From the NCBI RefSeq assembly GCF_027595985.1, contig NC_073312.1, positions 10,335,426 through 10,399,425 on the forward strand: a stretch of DNA of 64,000 bases, given 5' to 3'. The position numbers and the translations under genes are program-made. Below, piece by piece: positions 45,001-56,929 of this stretch. This DNA is from Sorex araneus. Its lineage: Eukaryota > Chordata > Mammalia > Eulipotyphla > Soricidae. The number at the start of each line of letters is the position of its first letter. Positions within the stretch are counted from its first letter, which is position 1. The notes beneath the pieces were generated by a model. The model was not told the origin of the DNA and did not search any database. It saw only the letters and a program-made list of their open reading frames with translations.

Positions 45001-45720
45001 ATTTAAAAAAAATATTACTACTGCAGGGCCTGTAAAATAATAATAGGTGCTTGTAGCTGATACCCTAAAAGGTCCTCATACTTTTATAGTTATTTTTGGG
45101 TCTTTCCTCACTAAATCTTTCCAGTGATTCTTCCCACCTTTTAAGATGAAACATGAGTGTTATAGAAATGACACATTGTCATCATGGGATAATTCCCTAT
45201 CTCCTCCTCTGTCAGAAATATGTGGATGAGAGGCTGGTTTTCCTTGGGTGAGAGCAAACCTGGATGTGTGGTGGCATTTTCCCCTGCTCCAATAGTTACT
45301 TTGGTTTCTCAGCAGCGTGGCAAATGTATTTCAGTAAACATCACCCACTTTCAGAAAATTGGACCCATAGATAAGGTGTGTGTGTATAGGGGGGGGATGG
45401 TGTTTCCTTTTTAGCAAAATGCCCATGGAAAAAGCAGCATAAAGAATCTGTTAAAGAATCAGTACACGTTCATTCAGAGATCGTAACTTGGCTTTTATGG
45501 AAGAGATGGGCGTGAAATGATTCTATCCAAGAAGGCCTCCTAGAATTGGGGGGATCTGATAGTACAGAGACCGTGCTGATTGAGAAGTACCAAAACCATG
45601 TGATCATTAATGCTTTCTCAAGGTTTGTAACCTTTTTCATAAACTTGCTATTGTCCAGAACTTTGTTTTCTTGTCCTTCAAAACTTGCACACTTTATTTT
45701 TTTTTTAAATCTCATTTCAG
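45001..45720. other. SHTN1: 3' end of intron 2
   Basis: Unique sequence, with the T-rich acceptor tract of exon 3 at its end. Confidence 0.5.
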
Positions 45721-45781
45721 TGTGACAAAATTAGACAAGAACGTGATGAAGCTGTTAAGAAACTGGAGGAATTTCAAAAAA
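45721..45781 (+). CDS. SHTN1: SHTN1 coding exon 3
   Basis: The 61-bp exon encodes residues 38-57 (CDKIRQERDEAVKKLEEFQK) plus one base of codon 58. The sequence is charged and heptad-like, as expected for the shootin-1 N-terminal coiled coil, and I see no difference from the human sequence as I remember it. The acceptor is a run of T followed by CTCATTTCAG, and the donor is a consensus GTAAGT. It enters in phase 0 and leaves in phase 1. Confidence 0.95.
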
Positions 45782-45894
45782 GTAAGTAAGAAGTATAGTG
45801 AAATTATTATAACACCCCCTCCTGTGTGTGGGGATTATGTGGGTGGGCTGGGATTCTATGTTTAGTTGCTTTCATCCAAGCCAGAAAGTATGCA

Positions 45895-46062
45895 GCGTTC
45901 CTGTTTTATGACTGCTATTGTTGATCTGGGCGAGGGGGGCATCTCCCCAGAGGACCCTGGTGGCTACCAGGGCTGGTGCCAACGGTGCTTGGGGACTTGA
46001 AGCCTTGGGTATGCAGGTACGTGGAGTTTCAGCCTTTTGAGCTTTATCGCTGGCCCTGAATA
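45895..46062 (-). mobile_element. decayed SINE
   Basis: GGTGCCAACGGTGCTTGGGG and GAGCTTTATCGCTGGCCCTG. Confidence 0.6.
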
Positions 46063-46499
46063 TTATTCTCATAATTTTTTTCTATTCATAACAGTTAAAG
46101 AAGGGCAAAATGATCTGTAATCTTTACTCTTTGAGAAAAGACAGCATTGTTAGTAACGCCTTGTTCTTGATTTCTTAACTGTGCCATAAATCTTTCTGCA
46201 AGACACAATTGTACTTTGCATTCGGTTTTGTAGTTTGGTTTCTTCAGTAAACAGTATATTTGTGGTCTCTTTTGCATACTTCTAGAGATATATATCAGCT
46301 TTAATTGTTGCTCATAGTATTCTATAATATTATAATATGAGAAATATTATTTAAGCATTCCTTCGATGATAGATTAATTATTTACAATGTGTTATTATAA
46401 ATAATACCATGGTAAATATTTTTATCAGTGAATAATTAAGGTGATCCTATTAATTCCTTAGGTTAAGATTTATAGAACTTAAACTTTAGATTTTTGTTT

Positions 46500-46665
46500 T
46501 TTGTGTCTTTTTTGCCACACCAAGCAGTGCTCAGGGATTACTCCTGCTCTGCACTCAGGAATCATTCCTGGTGGACTCAGGGGTACATATGGGGTGATGG
46601 GGATTGAACCCAGGTCAGCTGCATACAAGACATTCTCTACCTGCTGTACTATCTCTCCAGTCCTT
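46500..46665 (-). mobile_element. short-type SINE
   Basis: CCACACCAAGCAGTGCTCAG to GTACTATCTCTCCAGTCC. The next copy follows without a spacer. Confidence 0.9.
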
Positions 46666-46817
46666 AAACACCTTGCGGTGCGTAGGACTTGCTCTTAATT
46701 CTGTACTCACAGAGTATTCCTGGCGAGCTTGGGGGACCATATGGATTTCTGGGGATCAAACTCGGGTTGGCCGTATGTAAGGCAAGTGCCTACCAACTGT
46801 ACTGTTCCTCCAGCTCA
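46666..46817 (-). mobile_element. short-type SINE, tail end missing
   Basis: TTGGGGGACCATATGGATTT and GTTGGCCGTATGTAAGGCAA. Same orientation as and adjacent to the preceding copy. Confidence 0.85.
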
Positions 46818-46929
46818 GAAACTTAAACATTTTTAATAGATTTAATAGCCCTCCTCTATAAACAGTATATAATAAAATGCATATTCTTTTGCAAGCTGTA
46901 TAATCTCAGTTTTTTGTTTTTTGGGTTTT

Positions 46930-47105
46930 TTTGGGGGACGGGGGGCGGTGGAGGGAGCTTGTATCATATGCCCTGTGCTTAGGGCTCACTTATGACTCTG
47001 TGGTCAGGGGTCACTCCTTCAGTGCTCAGGGTGCTGAAGAAAGAACCGGGGTTGGCCCTGTGTACAGTAAAATCCTTATCCTTGTACCATCTCTCTGGCC
47101 CTGCA
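46930..47105 (-). mobile_element. decayed SINE
   Basis: GTCAGGGGTCACTCCTTCAG and GTACCATCTCTCTGGCCCTG. Confidence 0.7.
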
Positions 47106-47109
47106 ATAT

Positions 47110-47655
47110 ATTTTTTAATTTATTTATTTTTAATTAGTGAATCACCGTGAGGGTACAGTTACAGATTTATACACTTTTGTGCTTATGCTTCCCTCATACA
47201 AAGTTCGGGACCCCATCCCTTCACCAGTGCCCATTCTCCACCACCAGTAAACCCAGCATCCCTCCCACCCTCCCCAATCCCATCTCCCCCCACCCCACCC
47301 TGCCACTGTGGCAGGGCATCCCCTTCTGTTCTCTCTCTCTAATTAGCTGTTGAGGTTTGCAATAAAGGTGTTGAGTGGCTACTGTGCTCAGTCTCTAGCC
47401 CTCATTCAGCCCGAAACTCCCTTCTCCCACATGGCCTTCAACTACATTATAGTTGGTGATCCCTTCTCTGAGTTGCCCTTTCCCCAGAATGTGAGGTCAG
47501 TCTCCAAGCCATGGAGTCAACCTCCTGGTACTTATTTCTACGATTCTTGGGTGTTAGTCTCCCACTCTGTTATTCTATATGCCATAGATGAGTGCAATCT
47601 TTCTATGTCTGTCTCTTTCTTTCTGACTCATTTCACTTAGCATGAAACTTTTCAA
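47110..47655 (-). mobile_element. 5'-truncated L1, antisense, with target duplication
   Basis: CTGCAATAT at 47101-47109 recurs at 47656-47664. The 3' end is at the left (TAATTAGTGAATCACCGTGA) and the element runs to the ACTCATTTCACTTAGCATGA motif. Confidence 0.88.
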
Positions 47656-47759
47656 CTGCAATATTTTTTTAATGTGATATAAACCTATTACTGCTTCTTT
47701 CTCTAAGATAGAGTGTATCTGAAATTCTGAGGAGGATTAGATGAAAATATATCATGGAA

Positions 47760-48480
47760 GAAAGGCCAGCCAGGGAGCCAGCCCTAGCCCTTGGAAGCAA
47801 TGTCTGTCTTCATCATTCTACAGATGATGGATCAGTCAGGCTGTTTGATTGTATTATAAAGTGTTGGCTTGGTAATTATACAACAAAGTGTTTTATTCTT
47901 GTTGAAGGTAAAACAGCCATAAAAGCAGCAGTAGAGTTAAATTTCAATAGCCACTTTATTTCCAGCGACTCTCTTTAACAAAGAAAATCTCAGGGGGATA
48001 TTGTCGACATTACCTGTCTTTGGAGGCCACTGTGGTATGACAGAAAGATCTCTTATATGGAAATGTATAAATTCTCATAGGACTTTCTTCTTCTCTAATG
48101 CAGGATTAATGAAGTGTTTTACACTTGTGCTGACAACAAGTCCCATCTATAAGTTACACTTTTCACATTGTTGGCAGTTTCTGTGCTTGAATTAATTCCT
48201 GATAGTCAATTGGCACATTGAGTACAATGCAGTGTGTGGGAAAAATTTTCGTTCTTTTGGGTGGATTTATCAGAGGGTTCTGGTAGGTAGCAGGGATTTT
48301 TTTTTCCTCTGCATTATGTGAAAATGGAAGCAACTTCACCCAAGTCAACTTAGCTATTAAATTACATATATACATATAAACTTTGCCTTTTAGCTCCCAT
48401 TCTCTTATCTTTTTCTGTCTCTCTTTCTAAATACTTCTGATAATTTAAAAACCTACGCTTTTCCTTATTAGCAGCTCAAA
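47760..48480. other. repeat-free block in intron 3, possible conserved noncoding element
   Basis: No SINE, L1 or simple repeat is recognisable here. AT-rich motifs such as GGTAATTATAC near 47871 and GGATTAATGAAG near 48103 occur. Short chance ORFs are present but none looks coding. The call is tentative. Confidence 0.25.
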
Positions 48481-48523
48481 TTGAAAACTGAAAAAATAAA
48501 TAAGAAATTTATTCTCAGACGAA

Positions 48524-48781
48524 GGAATGGAGCATTAGAACAGCAGGTAGGGTATTTGCCTTGCATGTGGCTGACCCAGGTTGATTCCTCTGTCCCTCTC
48601 GGAGAGCCCAGCAAGCTACCAAGAGTATCTTGCCTGCCCGGCAGAGCCTGACAAGCTACCTGTGGCATACTCGATATGCCAAAAACAGTAACAACAAGTC
48701 TCACAATGGAGATGTTACTGATGCCCACTTGAGCAAATCAATGAACGCCGGGATGACAGTACTACAGTGACAGTGCTACAT
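48524..48781 (+). mobile_element. long-type SINE
   Basis: Head GTAGGGTATTTGCCTTGCAT, body GCATACTCGATATGCCAAAA, tail GACAGTACTACAGTGACAGT without poly(A). Confidence 0.93.
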
Positions 48782-49739
48782 TTATTGTAGTCATTTAATT
48801 TTTTCTTAAAAGTTCAGGTGGAAGAGTGCTAAGTAGCTCTTTATTTTGTTTTGAATTCAAACGGGACGAAGGCAACACTAAATATTTGTTCAAAAACCCA
48901 GCCTGTCTTTGAACAGAAGGTAGACACAAATTTATAAGGGAATGAGGCAGTTAATTATCATAAGTATCCTTACCATTTGGCATGAATTTGTGTAACTCGA
49001 GTATTTTCTGCATTAATAAAACTATGATAAATGACTTTTTTTTATTGACTGAGAAGTAAATGAGCAACAAATATAAGATTTGATCAGCACATTATAGTAA
49101 GTACTCAAAACCTGTCTATTTGCTGCTACCACCATTTCCTGATGGCACCCTCAGCATTTGACTACCTTTTGGATCATCTGCCTTCAGTGAGTTTCTCTCG
49201 GGGTACCAGTCTCCGTATTTGGACCAAGCTGGGAAAAAGTTTCCGTTGGTGCCCAGTCAAAATCTCTGTCCATCAGAACATCTGTTATAAAGGGGGTTAA
49301 GTGAGGTTCAGGAAACGATGTGTGAAGGTGCAGGACTCCGCTCTCCTTAGCTCTGCGTGTTCTCCTATCTGATCTTAGCATGCTTCCATGACATTGCTGG
49401 TCCTCTGCCAGCTCTTCCCGAGCCTCTTGCCTACTCTCTGCACAAAGAGCATCCCAAGGCAGAATAGCCACATTCCCTAGAAAGACGGATTTCTGTGCAA
49501 ATAAAAATAATACAGTTTCCATGCCTTTCCACCTGCCAGATGTCATGGTGGCTTGGGCTTGGTTTAACCACACACAAAAACCTTTCAAGGTAATCTGATG
49601 TTGAAAGTAACTTAAGATATGTTCACCATGTACATTTATTTTATATCTGAATACTATTGAGAGTTGCCTAGATGAGTGGAGTTTTCCTCAGACCCTAACA
49701 TCTTTGATGGTGTTACCTAATTTGGCCGGTGCAGAGGGT
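48782..49739. other. intron 3, no repeat recognised
   Basis: Includes a 134-codon antisense frame at 49184-49588 that I regard as chance. Confidence 0.4.
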
Positions 49740-49900
49740 TGAATCACACCCATTGGTATTCAGAGGCTATTCCTATCTCTGTGCTTAGGAGTGAGCCCTG
49801 GAAATGCTCAGGGGATTATATGCAGCATTAGAGATCCAACTCAGGTTGGCTACATGCAAGATAAGCACCTTACTCTCTGTACTATCTCCTTACCCCCCTT
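49740..49900 (-). mobile_element. short-type SINE, decayed
   Basis: AATCACACCCATTGGTATTC and CTCAGGTTGGCTACATGCAA. Confidence 0.78.
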
Positions 49901-49909
49901 TGGGGGTTG

Positions 49910-50085
49910 TTTTACTTATTTGACCAAATATGGTGGTAACCAGGAGCAAGACCTGACTGGATCTGTGCTCAAGAATCATTCCTGGTGGTGCTTGGGGAGA
50001 CAGTATGTAGTTATGAGAATTGAACCAGAGTCAACCACATGCACAGCATGAACCTTAACCCCTGTACTATCCTTCAGGTCCCAGT
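49910..50085 (-). mobile_element. short-type SINE, decayed
   Basis: CAAGAATCATTCCTGGTGGT and CCTGTACTATCCTTCAGGTC. Confidence 0.75.
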
Positions 50086-50189
50086 GGTGTCAGCTTTGAA
50101 TGTGATAAGTTAGAAAGGAACATAGAAATTGGAGTAAAGTACATTTGCCTAAGGGTTAGCAATTAGAAATCTATAATTTGGGATACTGT

Positions 50190-50330
50190 TACTTCTTTGG
50201 GCCTTAGTATTTTCAATTATAAAAATTTTATGGTAATGCCTTCCTCATAAAATTGTGAGGATTTGTGAGGACACCTGAAAAAGGTTTACTGCAACACATA
50301 GTAGGTTCAATAAATGGTGAGTGGTCATTT
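50190..50330 (+). mobile_element. MIR, sense, decayed
   Basis: GGGCCTTAGTATTTTCAATT, AATTGTGAGGATTTGTGAGG and TTCAATAAATGGTGAGTGGT follow the MIR 3' order. Confidence 0.6.
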
Positions 50331-50576
50331 CTAAAGTAGTTTCATAGTATAGGGAACTTTCTTGTAAACAAGCACAGATGGAATTGGGCCTTATATATAT
50401 TTTCAGTCATCCAAAGGACTGACTTTGTGCACAGCAGAACTAGGTGCAAGAAGACAGACAAAATTTCTGCCCTAAATTTCTAGTTTCAATTTCCTAATAA
50501 ATTTCTAGGAAAATTTATGCTTCTGAAGACTTCTAGTTGAGGATAGATGATGAACAAAGTAAGTTTAAAATGCCCA

Positions 50577-50728
50577 GTTCTCAGGGTTGGGGGTGAGGGA
50601 GTACTGGGGACATTGGTGGTGGAGAATGTGCACGGGTGGAAGGATTGGTGTTCGATCATTGTATGACTGAAACTCAAACATGAAAGCTTTGTAACTGTAT
50701 CTCATGGTGATTCAATAAAATTCTTTTT
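50577..50728 (+). mobile_element. short 5'-truncated L1, sense, with target duplication
   Basis: AAATGCCCA borders it at 50568-50576 and 50729-50737. The 3' end is CTCATGGTGATTCAATAAAA. Confidence 0.8.
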
Positions 50729-50737
50729 AAATGCCCA

Positions 50738-52129
50738 AATTTCTTACAATGTAATATATGATGGCAAGTATTTAAGAGTACTTGAAGCATAAAAGAGGAA
50801 AGACAAATATTGCTGCTCAACTACAATGAAAGAAGCAATACTTGATGTACTTTAGCTTGTATTTCTGAGTTATCAGTTATAAAAAAAACTCATCATGGCA
50901 AATTTCAAGCTATACAAAAGTGAAAAGGGCAGAATGAACTCCCATATACCTGTTACACAGCCTCAACTGTTATCAACTCATGCGTCTTTTCTTTATTGTC
51001 TGTACCTCCATACACTCACTAATCTCAGATTATTTTGAACAAATTCCAGTCATCATGTGATTTATCTGTAAATATTTCAGCATATATTTCTAAAATATTA
51101 GGATTCATTTAAAAAAAAACTGCCGTAATAGGGGCTCTTTATTTGAAGCTCATCCCCTCTGTCCCGCCCCCAACCTTCATGTTACCATAGAGATAGTGTG
51201 TTTTTAGGTGTTCTGTGGTCATGAGTTGTGGATAATATGTATGAGAGGAGCTCAAATTCAGCATAGTAGGCAAATAACCAAAAAAAAAAAAAAGAAAATG
51301 AAATATTTAGAAAAGTGTTTATCCTTCTAAAGATGCAGGTATATTTATATATTAAAATGTTTTCTCTTTATGTTATGTGCCCCAACTTTGGTTTTGGAAG
51401 TGGAGCAATGCTTTTTTTTATATACATGGAAATCTTTTGAAATTTATAAATATTTTGAAAATATATTATTCTTGGTCCCAGAAAGTCATTAGGTTTCTAG
51501 GCTACTAATTTTATCATTGGGGTACTTATAAAAGTAAAAATTGAATAGAGTTTTCCATTTATACTGTTCACTCTTAGAGGAAGAAATAAAAATCTTTCAT
51601 GATGAAATACATCCTGTCAGAATTGGAGAAAATGTGGACCCAGGCTACCTGGCTAAGTTTATCAAGTTAAATTGCAGAGCAGCCTTTTCCATGATGCTTA
51701 GAAAAACAAGTGTTTCTCTCTGGTATTCTTTTACTGGGGCCTAAATATTACAACTGGAATGATTTTTCTTACCTTCTACATGCAAGAAATGTTACTGAAT
51801 AAAAGTCAAATTCTAAATGAAAAATGCGGAGTGTTTATGTTTTTGTTATGATGGTAGAAATGCCAGATTGTGGCAGAAGATGTCAAGTAGTTAAGGCTAA
51901 AAATTCAAAGTAATATTTGATGTTGTAAAAATTGTGTAGGTTTCTTTTCTCTTTCCTTCACATTTTTGAAGAACCTACCTTGTAAACATAGTGATAAAAT
52001 GCCAGGAATATTAGGATTTTAAGGAAATAATAGAGCCTATTATTTAAACTACAATATAAAAGGCAATTATATTGATGAAGAGCTACATGGGCTTTGTGTA
52101 TGTGAATAAACTTGGCCTGTGTTCAGCTT
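50738..52129. other. intron 3, no repeat recognised
   Basis: AT-rich and unique. Precedes the candidate enhancer block. Confidence 0.4.
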
Positions 52130-53170
52130 CTATTTGTTCTTCTGGCATAAACACATATTGTGTGTGATTCCAGTTTAATGGGGACCCGTTTGTATGCCAA
52201 GCAGCTGCATTTTAGGACCTATTGCGTGATTTCATAGCTCTCTGAAAATTGGTTCTATTCAGAACAAGAGATAGAAGAGGAGAAGGGGGGTGGTGTGGAG
52301 GGGTGTGGGGGGGGGAGCTTCAACACACAATCATTTCTTTTCAATTGGAGCCAGAAAGGTTGATGACAACATGACCATTGTGTTATAATGATAAGACCAC
52401 TAAGGCATCTGTACCTCTCATCAAGGCTTTCACACAACAGCAGATACAATTTAATTCACTGCTCTGTCAGCAGTGCTGATACCATTATGCCGTCTGTCTC
52501 CACAGTTATAATCACTGTCCTCTGAGAAATGCAGTTGAAATGATCTTGAGCAGTCAAAGAAACTCTCAATTAAGGCTGCCACTTCCAATGTGTCAGATTG
52601 TGTCTTATGCACTTGGTACAATTTTCACTTCCAATCCTGTTTATTTACAATGTCTACCAGTAATTACGCTTAACGTGTCATTTAGTGAGGGGGGCCCCTG
52701 CCAAGCCGATTGTTGGGTGCTGCTGTACCATTGAGTGGGAGTTTCTCGAAGTCAATGCCATCAGCAGCTTTTAGGCCCTGATGGGATGCAGTAGTAATGT
52801 TGATAATGCAAGTATCGTGCTCATCAAGTCATAATTAGATGCCACTCAAATGTGCCACTTGTAATAACAGTGTTGATTCATGTTTTTCTCGGTGACTGCA
52901 ACTACTAATTAGTTAAGTGGTTTTTGGTTGGCCTGCATTTGCTGCAGATTATTATTACCCCTGAAAAAATGTCAAGGTTAGAGATGTTTCTGGCCATTTA
53001 GTGCTGCTTTATGAATTTGAATATTAACATAATAAGAACTTTGGACAAACTTAGGAAATAATACATATTTTTTTGTATTTAATTTGGAGAGAAATTTTTC
53101 CCCTGAGTTTAATCATAATTGCAGGTTAATTAAGTTTAAATGAAGCAAAAGTAATCTCTCTTTGTGTTAT
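52130..53170. promoter_or_regulatory. candidate conserved noncoding element (developmental enhancer) in intron 3
   Basis: This is a kilobase free of SINE, L1 or microsatellite sequence apart from a short G-rich run near 52290. Homeodomain-type cores are clustered, including CATAATTAGA near 52832, ACTAATTAGTTAAG near 52903 and AGTAATTACG near 52661. An E-box CAGCTG lies near 52203, and balanced, non-repetitive sequence such as the run around 52810-52960 is typical of vertebrate conserved noncoding elements. The assignment is inference from composition and motif density. Conservation was not tested. Confidence 0.5.
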
Positions 53171-53314
53171 GTGAGCCCAGTGCTTTTTGCTTAACTTTGT
53201 TAGATTTGGGTGTCCTTTCATTTTCTTTTTTCTTTTTTTTAATGTGGAAAAATGTCAATAAGTTTGCTTGTCTACAGTTGAGCTGGAGGTCCCCAAATTT
53301 TTGGTTTTTGCTTT

Positions 53315-53463
53315 TGTTTTATGAGCCACAACTGGGGGTTCTCAGGGATTTCTCTTGGCTCTGTGCTCAGGGCACAGGGGACCATATGGGATGCAAGGGA
53401 TCAAACCCAGGTTGGCTGCATGCAAGGCAAATACCCTGTATGCTATACTATCACTCCAGTCCC
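53315..53463 (-). mobile_element. short-type SINE
   Basis: GAGCCACAACTGGGGGTTCT to CTATACTATCACTCCAGTCC. Confidence 0.88.
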
Positions 53464-53532
53464 TGAACATTTTCTTTTTTTTCTCTTTTAAACAGCATAT
53501 ACATATATATATATATATATATTTTCTTCTTC

Positions 53533-53671
53533 TTCTTTGGGTCACACCTAGTGATGCTCAGGGGTGACTCCTGGCGGTGCTTGGGGGACCATATGGGATG
53601 CCGGGGATTGAACCTGGGTTGGCCTCGTGCAAGGCAAATGCCCTACCTGCTGTACTATTGCTCCAGCCCCT
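53533..53671 (-). mobile_element. short-type SINE with an internal deletion
   Basis: TTTGGGTCACACCTAGTGAT, then a missing middle (no TCTGCACTCAGG motif), then TTGGGGGACCATATGGGATG and CTGTACTATTGCTCCAGCCC. Confidence 0.9.
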
Positions 53672-54089
53672 ACATTTTTCATATTACAAAAGCAATGCAG
53701 TAGAAGGATCTTCTGATATCTGAATATCAGAGATAACACAGACAGAGCTGTGTATAAATAAAACATTTTCTTTTAACTAAAAATGTGGGTGAAATGAATT
53801 GCAGTTTTCCTTTTTACACCATCTTTCAGTGGTCCTGAGCATCAAACTCAGGGCCTCACATCTCCTGCTGAGAAACATCTCATCCCAGAATTGACCTTTT
53901 TCTTACTTGATCTTCTAAGGACAGTTCAAGTTTTATATTTCCTCCTTTAAATCTCCATTTATATAAAGCAGTTGTCAAAAAAACCCCAAAATTAACATCT
54001 TCAAGCATTGCTAAAATATTAAGTAAAAGTTTATTTTTCTTTTAATCTTCCTGATAGTTTGTGATGCCAGAATAAATTTATTAGCATCT
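53672..54089. other. intron 3, mostly unassigned
   Basis: A small decayed SINE scrap at about 53815-53880. Otherwise nothing recognised. Confidence 0.4.
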
Positions 54090-54253
54090 GCTTTTTGTTT
54101 TGGGGTGTCACACCTGGCTGTGTTCAGGGCTTACTCCTGGCTCTGTGCTCAGGGATCACTCCTGGTGGTCTTGGGGGATCATATGTGGTGCTGGGGTCTG
54201 CTGCATTCAAGGCAAACACCCTACTTGCTGTGCTGCTTTCTCTCCAGCCCCTA
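54090..54253 (-). mobile_element. short-type SINE
   Basis: GTCACACCTGGCTGTGTTCA to GCTTTCTCTCCAGCCCC. ATTAGCAT occurs at both borders. Confidence 0.9.
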
Positions 54254-54807
54254 TTAGCATTGCTTTCATCATCATGTAGTCCATAAGTCTGTTGCTTTTC
54301 TGTCCTGGAGTTTATTATAATAATACTGCTGTCATAATTTAAAGGCACTATTGCAATATTTACTTTAATTAAGCTGTTTCATTGTTATGTCAGTTGCGAA
54401 ATGAAGAGTTTTTTTTAAATTTCTCATTAGCTAACTTTCTTATTAGATCTGTGTGTTATATATTATGAAAAAGAAGCATATTTGCTGCTTTTTATTTGTG
54501 AAAGTTTCTTCCACTTAAATGACCAGTCAGTGATTGTGTATATAGAAAATAGAAACTTAAACCTCCAAACTAGCTCTTTTAAAATGTACATAATAGCCAT
54601 AAAAATTCTTCCCTGTGTTCATTTTTCTTTGTACATTCAAATATTAACTAGGATTTTATTCGGGCAGCAACTTTCCATGATGGCTAAAGTGGCTAGCTAA
54701 AGAATAGAAGTATTCTTAATCATGGGACAGGCAAGATGTGTGGGCCTCTGGAATAGCTGACTAATCTTTGAATGCTTATACTTTCCCTCCCTCCCCCTCA
54801 TTCCTAG
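54254..54807. other. SHTN1: 3' end of intron 3
   Basis: Unique AT-rich sequence ending in the CT-rich acceptor of exon 4. Confidence 0.5.
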
Positions 54808-54902
54808 TTTCTCACATGGTCATAGAGGAAGTCAATTTTATGCAGAACCATCTTGAAATAGAGAAGACTTGTCGAGAGAGTGCTGAAGCTTTGGCAACAA
54901 AG
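54808..54902 (+). CDS. SHTN1: SHTN1 coding exon 4
   Basis: The 95-bp exon completes codon 58 and encodes residues 58-89 (ISHMVIEEVNFMQNHLEIEK, then TCRESAEALATK), continuing the coiled coil. The acceptor is a CT-rich tract ending TTCCTAG and the donor is GTGAGA. It enters in phase 1 and leaves in phase 0. The encoded residues match mammalian shootin-1 with no obvious change or frameshift. Confidence 0.96.
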
Positions 54903-54909
54903 GTGAGAA

Positions 54910-56095
54910 TATTCAAATCAAGAAATTCTACCTGAGCATTTTAATTGCAAACTTGCTTTCCTAAACAGTGGCTTTCCTCCTTTTTTCCCTGTTCTTGTTC
55001 TCGAATAATCTGTCTGGGCGAGGACAGTGTTCTAAGTTCTCAGAATCTTGCAGTGTGATTATGTATCTGTCCATCTGAATGCAAAGGAGATTTTGATTGT
55101 AAAAGAAGTTTTTGTATGTGTAGATTTCTGCATTTTGAGCTTCTTCGCCTGTGGGGGGGAAAAATGATTGCAAAGTACTTTGTTGAACTGAGCTTTCCCT
55201 ATGTCTGTGTATTTGGCTAAAATGGTAACCAAATTTAAAACTAACTTGGCATAGCATAAAAAGAGCAATGAATGTTTCACATTCGAATCAGATGAAAAAG
55301 TTATCATGGAGCCTTACATTTCAGGTGATTATTTGTGAAAGCAAAGTGAGGGCATGTTAAGGTGACCTCCGGTGCTTCGCTGATTGCTTCTGGCTGATGA
55401 ATTTACCAAGTGTGTAATTTTCTATATTCTACCTCATCAGAAATACATTATTATTAAAGAATGTTTTTTATCTCTGTCTTAGTATTTTGGGTTGGGTAAA
55501 ATGCATCTGAACCACTTCATCAGAAAATGGATTACAGCAATTTTCAACCAAATTTCGTTAGTAATGCTGGGTGTGTTTCTTTCCCCTCTCCTCCATCACC
55601 TGCCTGCAAAGTGTTTCTTTAATTCAGACTGAAATTCTACAGATATTTCTACCATCTTCATCTCTGTCTCTCTAATTTGTATGCATTAGCAGCGTGCTTG
55701 CGAGGGACCTTTGCTTAATTGTTTTCATAATGAAACTCCATTGGAATTCATAAGATAGTTCTAAAGCTATAAATATTTGTGTGTTACTTCTTTTCTGTTA
55801 TTTGTCTGAGGAAAACATAGCTTGGTGAAAAAACAGTGACATCACGGCTGCCTTCCCGTCCTTTCTCTGGTCACATCACTGGAGTTCACTGCTCCACACT
55901 ATTGTGACTTACCTTTTATTGTCTTTTTTCTTATTTGAGGATAAGAATTAGCATGTATGTGGAACGTATTAGCTGCTCTGAATTTTGTAGCAGCTAAAGA
56001 TAGTGTCTATGCATTCTCTTATTATTAACAAGTCTCTCTCCCTCTTTCTTTCTTGCTTGCTTTCTTTCATTCTTTTTCTTTTCTTTTCTTTCTTT
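54910..56095. other. 5' part of intron 4, repeat-free
   Basis: 1.2 kb with no young repeat. 55260-55460 has balanced, non-repetitive sequence that could be conserved. No exon is seen. Confidence 0.35.
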
Positions 56096-56099
56096 TTTT

Positions 56100-56270
56100 T
56101 TTTGCTTTTTTGGGTCACACCTGGCAATGCCCAGGCGTTACCCCTGGCTCTGCATTCAGGAATTACTCCTGGCAGTGCTCAAGGGGCCATATGAGATGCC
56201 AGGGATTGAACCCAGGTCAGCCACATGCAAGGCAAACGCCCTCCCTGCTGTACTGTCGCTCAGACCCTCT
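56100..56270 (-). mobile_element. short-type SINE
   Basis: TTTTTGGGTCACACCTGGCA to CTGCTGTACTGTCGCTCAGA. Confidence 0.92.
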
Positions 56271-56296
56271 TTTTTTTTTATTTGTTTCTCCTCCTT

Positions 56297-56467
56297 TCCT
56301 CCTTCCTTCCTTCCTTCCTTCCTTCCTTCCTTCCTTCCTTCCTTCCTTCCTTCCTTCCTTCCTTCCTTCCTTCCTTCCTTCCTTTCTTCCTTCCTTCCTT
56401 CCTTCCTTCCTTCCTTCCTTCCTTCCTTCCTTCCTTCCTTCCTTCCTTCCTTCCTTCCTTCCTTCCT
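56297..56467. repeat. (TTCC)n microsatellite, about 42 copies
   Basis: One TTTC-type interruption near 56383. It lies between two antisense SINEs. Confidence 0.97.
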
Positions 56468-56471
56468 TTTT

Positions 56472-56625
56472 GTTTTTGGGCTTGTCAAGAAGTGCCCTGG
56501 CTCTGTGCTCAGAAATTGATCATTCCTGCTAGGCCTGGGGGAACCCTATGTGATGCTGGAGATCAGACCTGGGTCAGCTGCATGCAAGGCAAATGCAATC
56601 CATTGTATTATTGCTTCGACCCTAC
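56472..56625 (-). mobile_element. short-type SINE, decayed
   Basis: CTGGCTCTGTGCTCAGAAAT and GACCTGGGTCAGCTGCATGC. Confidence 0.8.
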
Positions 56626-56929
56626 TAGCAAATATTTCTGTTGCCATAGTATAATTATAAGCTCTTGCTAGTCCTGAAGTGTAATAATTTGGGAGTCAGT
56701 CTATAAAGGTGTTATTCTTGTCCTTTTTGGGCATGTATGACTCTGGACACATTCATTCTATTCTCTGGACTGCCTTTGTTATTTATTGCCTTATCTTAAG
56801 TCCCTGGATTTTGATAAATCCCTGTTTTTAAATCCCTTGTTTTAAATCCTAGAGTTGGAAATAAGGTGAGAATAGGGTGAATCTTTCTTTGGCTGTGATG
56901 CATTTTAATCATTGGCACATGTCTGGCCC

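Larger units (their letters stand above)
32954..45720 (+). other. SHTN1: SHTN1 intron 2
   Basis: This is a 12.8-kb GT-AG intron, phase 0. It is comparatively repeat-poor from 36.5 to 40.2 kb and then rich in SINEs and L1 ends from 40.2 to 45.0 kb. I see no additional exon. Confidence 0.9.
45782..54807 (+). other. SHTN1: SHTN1 intron 3
   Basis: This is a 9.0-kb GT-AG intron, phase 1. The 5' part (45.9-50.1 kb) is SINE-rich. The 3' part from 50.74 to 53.30 kb has no recognisable young repeat and contains the candidate regulatory block annotated separately. Confidence 0.9.

Noticed and set aside
49184..49588. 134-codon antisense frame in intron 3
   Set aside because: No family recognised and no promoter or splice support. 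The length is compatible with chance at this G+C content.
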